64,000 bases of DNA, taken from the NCBI GenBank assembly GCA_963978905.1, contig OZ022261.1, positions 36,254,102 to 36,318,101 of the forward strand, in the 5' to 3' direction. Position numbers and translations under genes: made by a program. The DNA comes from Trichostrongylus colubriformis (Eukaryota > Nematoda > Chromadorea > Rhabditida > Trichostrongylidae). Each line of letters opens with the position of its first letter. Positions within the stretch are counted from its first letter, which is position 1. This document shows, one piece after another, positions 58,525-64,000 of the stretch. The notes beneath the pieces were generated by a model that worked only from the letters and a program-made list of their open reading frames with translations, was not told the DNA's origin and searched no databases.

Positions 58525-59475
58525 CGTCACCATCACCACCACCAAGGACCCCTAGAGAATCGATGATGATCTGCAGACCCGATGAAAACTTGTAGATTTT
58601 TTGATATTTTTCAGTTCGTCAACTATATTAACTGAATATAACTGAACCAAATAACACCAAAGGAGTTTGTTTGCAAGAGTTATGGGCAGATGAAATACCC
58701 CACTGCAGATCCTTGGCTTCAACGTTGAAGATCATCCAACAGACTGATCTTTCGATCAGTGTGTGCCGAAAAAAAACGGAGATTCGCGTTTCCAAGGGAC
58801 CGGCAAAAAGTGGGGGACTTCTCAAAATTGGATGAATGTGAGCAATATGCCACAGAATTTCATGGGAATGATCATCTCCGTAAGAATACGCCACGCACAA
58901 ATTTTTGGTGGTAGTCCAGGCTACAGACGTACGAGTAAGTGGATTATCCATGTTGAGATTCTATTTTCAATCAAAAAATTTTTTCACCAAATAGAGCAGT
59001 TTGCTTTCAGTGTAATGAAAGTCTTCATTTTGAGGTTTCAATGCCCTAAGTTCAGCTTTCTAACTCAAACCCCCAGACCTAGATTTCTAACACCATCACT
59101 TCGAGGCCAGCGGATCAATGCACAGTTGCCAGATTATTTTTGAAATATTAGAAGAGGCGAACCAGAACTTCAAAGAAAAATGCGTTCGACCCCTTCTTGA
59201 GATGCGCCGCGCACTGCCCTTCTACCCACGATCGTTGTGACTTGAAAGGGCGATCTGTTTCATACAGTGACTTGCGTGCTCACCCATACCCACCATTAGA
59301 TCCACTCGAATATTTTATATATGTTATTATCTTCTAATAATTCTGAAACTCAACTTTGAAACTTTCCAGAATGTCACTTTACTTTGATCGGATGACATCA
59401 GCGAAGACATGAAGAAAGGGGAAATCGCAGCCGTTTCAAAAGGAAATTCAAATTGTGTCATTCGTATCTGATCCA
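58525..59475 (+). repeat. Diverged duplication, copy 2
   Basis: Direct partner of 47455-48540, about 11 kb away. It keeps aaggacccctagagaatcg, gtgtgccgaaaaaaaacgg, taagaatacgccacgc and gacatcagcgaagacat in the same order. Confidence 0.65.
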
Positions 59476-60000
59476 CTGCGATTTCTACATATCGCATATA
59501 GTATTCACCCTTTCTTGTAGAGAGGAAACACTTAGATCCCTCTACTGGCGCTAACCAAGTGCGAACTGCCTCTCTTGAAACGGATAAAAGTATTGGAGCC
59601 AAATATTCCTGGAATGTTTTCTAAGAGCAGGAGCAGCCTATGTCTCATTACTTTTACTGTCATGGAAATATGGAGCTTTCAGTCAGTATAGTTGAGCTTG
59701 CACTATAGCCTTTTGGTCTTTGGAATTCACAGAGCCCTCGCTGCTCGGGAAACGCTGCCATGATCCGAAGTGTCATTTCTAATACTGTAGTCCCTCCTCC
59801 GGAGGTTCTTCAACGGAAATGGTCCTGGGAACAAATGGAGTTGAAAGCCCGCAGTAAACGGACTATTCAGGGATTCCTTCAGGTACCCGGTATGAACGGA
59901 CCTTACGATTAGCAAGGTTGTGAACGAAGATGACGATACGCGGGTTTTGCCGAGTTGAGGTGAGACATCATAATCACTCGGAAGAAGCTCCCGATCCTGC

Positions 60001-60182
60001 TTGTGCAGAAGGGTGTTACGGAGTTTAGTGATAGTGTGAGGTTTGTTCTTGAAATTGGTGATGGAAATACCTCGACTACACTAAATATTACAAGTATTTG
60101 TTTCTTACCTCGTCAGGAACCCGCCAAAATAGAGGGTAAAAAGTGGAGGATAAAAATGACTCTTTCTTGTCACCCCTGTATA
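60001..60182 (+). repeat. Fragment related to the 743-bp TIR element
   Basis: A plus frame reads EFSDSVRFVLEIGDGNTSTT, matching EYSDRVRSALDSGDENTS near the left end of 20425-21167. Both run toward a terminus: here a decayed ttgtcacccctgta, there tggcaccccctgta. The other end of the element is missing. Confidence 0.6.
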
Positions 60183-60427
60183 ACGAACCAAGCCACATTA
60201 GTTCCAAGGTAGCGAACTAAGACCTGTCCTGCACCCAAACTACTTGGGGTGAAATTTGCGAAACCTGTTTTCAGAACGATGAGAGGGCATTCAACATCTT
60301 TCAGTGCAGCACTGGACTGATCGACTATCATACATCATCCGGAAATAGGTTGACGCGCGTCGCAATCTCGACCACTGGCTGAGACCCATGACACATGGAT
60401 TCTGGGGTGTACCCTTATGTTAAAATT

Positions 60428-60605
60428 GCGCGCCGCGTCATTTCACAAGCGAGGTGATGCGGACGAGCTACAGGTGCCTTGTTGTGGGTCCAAAAGCGAT
60501 TCCAGGTCAACAGTTTATGACGTCCCTATCATTGGCGTGTAATCCCTCTAACATAAGATTCTCCTAAAGCGGTGCGCATAGCTCGCCCACAGGCGTCACA
60601 GGCCG
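60428..60605 (+). repeat. GC-rich hairpin family, diverged copy
   Basis: Weakly keeps the plan: gatgcggacgagctacaggt, gtgggtccaaaagcgatt, a middle spacer, and a right arm ending gcgcatagctcgcccacagg. This is the most diverged of the copies accepted. Confidence 0.5.
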
Positions 60606-61850
60606 CTCGTCGTAGGTGAAATCCTGACATAAGGGCACACACCCGTAAGTCCTCAATCAAATCGAATTTTCAAATCGTAATCGTATAACACTCAAATTAT
60701 TAGATATTTATCTCGAGAACAACGTTCCCATAATAAATAGTATACCTCGTATACGTGAACAAGAACACAAGAGAAATTTGATGCTGTACTTGAACATTAA
60801 AGAAACAATAGAAAAAGATCACGGCAGATCAGTGTGCAGTAAATGTGATCGGAAGTACAAAAGGAAATCTTCTGCATTGCATAAAATTGGAAGGAAAAAA
60901 ACGAGGATGATTAACAACGCTCAGAGGCACACGAGTATTCGGAATAACTTCAGTGATGAGAATATGCAAGAAAATTCAGCTTGAGGTCATTACATAGTTG
61001 ACACTATAAACAGTTCAGGGGTACCTAAAAGAGACGAGAAAAACGACAACAAAATCACCATGCAACGATACCAGTCGCAATCACTATGAAGAGAGAACAG
61101 CAGTCCTCTATCAGCACACCCTTCCTCCTTTCTGATGAAAAGGATTACAGTAAGAAAAGAATCGTCAGCGACGGTAACAGGCGATGATGAGAAACGGAAC
61201 ATTCTTGAATGGGCCCGCTTGTGAACAAGCCATTAGCTGCATTAGTGCATCACAATGACTGTACAGACATGAACAATTCAAGCAGATAAACAAACATGAT
61301 GTAAAAATAGAGCAATAAAGCAATCCAACGGTCAAGCCTTAACATCATTCAACAGGAGCCGCATTCAAATAAATATGTATGTATATAAGGAAGCATTTCC
61401 AATAATAACCGCTATGGTGATTATACAATCCAAAAGAAACCAAGCTCTATGATAACCACACGGATATTATGTCATTTATCTGCAAAATCGATCTCACCAC
61501 CTGCGATCGCGACATCAATCTGAAACCTATATAATCGATGACGTATAGATGAAACCAGAAATTACGTGGCATTGCAGGCTAAGGCATGATCTGCTTCGAA
61601 ACTCTAAATTAAAGGGCTTGAGAAGCAGATAATTTTAGTGCAATAACGTTTTAAAAAATCAACATATATAATCTGATGGTTTACTGGGCTATAATAAAAA
61701 ATGGAAATTATTAATCTTGAAGCGATCACAGACATAGTTTGTCCGACCCTATCGGCTAAACCGCCAGCCACAATTTGGACTTGCGTCAGGGCTGCCCAAC
61801 TAGGTAGCACCATCGTGTGACCTGACTAGTAGGACGTCCTTGGTGAGCAC

Positions 61851-63543
61851 TTACCCGGTCAGCGAAATCCCATCATTAAGGTATATTGGAAAAAATATGT
61901 AAAAGCATGCAGTAAGCGACAGAAGAAAACTAGCCTCTTTTTTGGTGACGCTTTTCTCGACCAGAGCGATAGTCCGCTCGCCAGTCATTGCATCCACGAC
62001 GACACTTCGCTCAACAGAGACGTCGTTTTTGAGTATCCTCTCTGATGGAGGAGGACATCCATCTTCAGCAATTGCGGGTAACTAAAGCAGTACTTGAAAT
62101 ATCAAAAAACCACATGTCGACCATCTACGTGCCGACACACTTCTTACCGAAATCAGCTGAAGACGATCCATTATTGCATCGGCTTCCGCTCTTTCTTGAT
62201 CAAGGCTTTTTAAACGAGCTGCCCGCCATTCACTGCGCCTTTGCTGCTCCATAGCTCTGAATAGAAGCCTCATCATCAGCTCAAACGATCAGTGTTCTAG
62301 CAAAGTCGAAGGAATGAAAATCATACCGTTTCTCAACGTCGTTCAGGGGTGCTTCATTGGAAATCAGATTCGGTGAAGTACACAGGTTTTCAGTTTTTCT
62401 TGTGACAACCCTTGACTTCACACTAAAATTACTTACGAACTAAAACTTTCTGAGTCTTGACTATGGGATGGTTGTTTCAAAAGGACTATTTTGATAGAAA
62501 AGAGCTTCGAATCAAGCATACCATTCATCGAGCATCTTTTCAAAACCATCAGCTCCCTCTTCCGGTGTGATGGCTTCGGGACACGGTATTAATCTTCTCC
62601 GCCTCTCATCCTCTTTCAATTTTTGAGCGTCGTTATCACTGATCAGGGGCTTCTTCGCTGAAATCAATGAACATTGAACAGCAAGATTAAGCTCCAACCG
62701 ACCACGTCTATAATGAAAAGCTTACCAGGCATTGGTAGATTGCTTGCTGATGCTTGCTTGGCCGCCAGCTTCTGCTCCTCGATCTCGCGCTCAAAATTCT
62801 TCAACTTTGATGCGAACGTGAGCTTCTCGGGAGTCACGGTGTCAGACAGTGGTGGAACATTTTGTAGCTGTAAGTACCGTCATGCCACTCCAGCAGAACA
62901 TAACAGCATATATCGATTACACGGAAAGGAAAAAACTACAGCAATGAAAACGAACCTGCGAGTTTCTCAGAGTGGGCTTAGGAGCAACGGCAGGTGGAAT
63001 TCGCACGGGTTTCTTAAACATGATAAATTTTTTCCTCACTAACAGTCGATGGTTGTTTGTTCGGAAAACATGTTTTTGGATACTACTTATGCAAATGTTA
63101 AATTCCACGATAGAACGCGAGTTCTGCCACAACTCATATATTTCCCAAAAACTTAAAAAACGGTAGCATCGGTGATCAATTAAGCACACAAAACGCAACC
63201 TAAGAAACAAGCATGCTGAGGATCCCACTACTTGTGAACCAAACCGAATCTCAACACCAACAACACAAGCAAAAAAATTTCAAAAAAGAAATTTGGAAAA
63301 CTGAAATCCAGTATACGAAGACGATGGAAAGGAAAATACCGGCGCAGGAGCAGAAGCTGGAGGCGCTGCAACTGGAGTCGTAGGTAAAGGACTTGACGAT
63401 GCCAATGGTGGTTCATCGAATCGTGACGAAACCTCTAGATGATGTTCCCCATTTTGAACAGAAGTATTAGCGACATTTGACGATATTGACGTGGTCGACA
63501 TAAGCTTGTTCTCATCAGCTAGCCCGTTGTTCGTTGAGGTACG
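61851..63543 (-). CDS. Scribble-like C-terminal tail, 3' exons
   Basis: Seven minus-strand exons with matching phases: 63543-63340, 63012-62956, 62867-62726, 62657-62522, 62422-62327, 62256-62148 and 62081 to about 61851. The frame reads FDEPPLASSSPLPTTPVAAP, KPVRIPPAVAPKPTLRNSQ, TPEKLTFASKLKNFEREIEE, AKKPLISDNDAQKLKEDERR, NEAPLNDVEKRAMEQQRRSE, WRAARLKSLDQERAEADAIM and LPAIAEDGCPPPSERILKND. The order and wording match the region after the PDZ domains of Scribble (SFxxRxKxFE, a LVGxDDLxxMxEEE-like segment, EKRxxWRAARMKSLEQ), a LAP-family polarity scaffold. No LRR or PDZ exon lies in the window; they would be beyond the right edge. The 3' end is unsure: the last exon reaches TAA at 61851-61853, but a strong donor (CCGG/GTAAGTGC) overlaps that stop. 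Confidence 0.6.
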
Positions 63544-64000
63544 CTTAAATAAACAAAAACTTTCCACGAAATATAGCGAGTATGTTAGGTCGATGATAGC
63601 ATTAGAGGAAAAAATGAAGTAAAGCTATTTGCTTGATTATCATTTTCGAGTCATATTAGCTACATGCACAACTGTGAAAATATAGTTGGGTAGGTTATAG
63701 TTACTGAGAAGTGACAGGAGTGTGAAAATCGAAGGAAAGAAGAAAAACGAGCACACAAACACATTGTTATGGATTTTCATTTGGAACATATTCTATCTAT
63801 GATAGCATGTGTGACATAAAATAACAATAAATAAATAAATATATGTCAAAATGAAAACGACAACATCAGATTGAGGAATGTATTGTACATTTGATGTACG
63901 GAAAACACAAAGCAAACATCACAGGACGAGAACAACTGATGACGTATGGAAGAAATTTCAGGCAGATGACATGCTCAAGCCACCAATGCGCCCATATAAC
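63544..64000. other. Intron of the Scribble-like gene
   Basis: AT-rich sequence upstream (on minus) of the tttatttaag acceptor of the 63543 exon. No further exon is recognised before the window ends. Confidence 0.5.

Larger units (their letters stand above)
56434..61850. other. Intergenic, repeat-rich, no confident gene
   Basis: This lies between the stop of the plus-strand ASPH gene and the 3' end of the minus-strand Scribble-like gene, so the two genes converge. I did not find a clear AATAAA soon after the ASPH stop. A 68-codon plus frame at 60778-60984, rich in Lys and Arg with a CSKCDRKYKRK stretch, is not recognised. Minus frames at 61604-61813 may be 3' UTR. Confidence 0.4.

Overview
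This is eukaryotic nuclear DNA, and the intron and gene style is that of a nematode. Introns are AT-rich and end in tttcag, ttttag or tttaag, some are short, and open frames are broken at splice sites. The many TA-flanked Tc1/mariner elements and an RTE-type retrotransposon remnant point to a clade V, strongylid (hookworm-like) worm; the species cannot be fixed from the sequence. Almost every open frame over 60 codons is noise. The real genes had to be rebuilt from splice sites and protein family memory.

Layout. 1-13.6 kb has no recognisable gene; it holds a deleted mariner (5819-6571), dispersed repeats and fold-back repeats. 13.60-14.82 kb (minus strand) holds exons of a NOM1/Sgd1-type nucleolar MIF4G-MA3 protein. 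14.8-21.4 kb is repeats, including one copy of a segmental duplication. 21.42-22.04 kb (minus) has a two-exon coding candidate of unknown function. 20.4-27.7 kb is a transposon cluster: a 743-bp TIR element, a nearly intact mariner and a deleted Tc1/mariner-type element. 29.8-30.9 kb is the endonuclease end of an RTE-like retrotransposon. 36.28-56.43 kb (plus) is one large gene for an aspartyl/asparaginyl beta-hydroxylase (ASPH), with about 22 exons and a product near 750 residues. 61.85-63.54 kb (minus) carries 3' exons of a gene resembling the C-terminal tail of Scribble; the rest of it lies beyond the right edge.

The ASPH gene is the centre of the window. It encodes a type II membrane anchor, a long acidic and basic lumenal linker, TPR-like helices and the Fe(II)/2-oxoglutarate hydroxylase domain. 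Its introns are packed with mobile DNA. The most striking piece is a 1379-bp near-perfect palindrome (41802-43180) with TA target duplications. It sits inside one arm of an older inverted repeat, and the other arm preserves the empty insertion site. A family of short GC-rich hairpin elements recurs at least seven times between 39.9 and 60.6 kb. Two 500-bp TIR elements and several tRNA-derived elements also lie in this half.

No rRNA, genuine tRNA, CRISPR array or prokaryotic operon was found.
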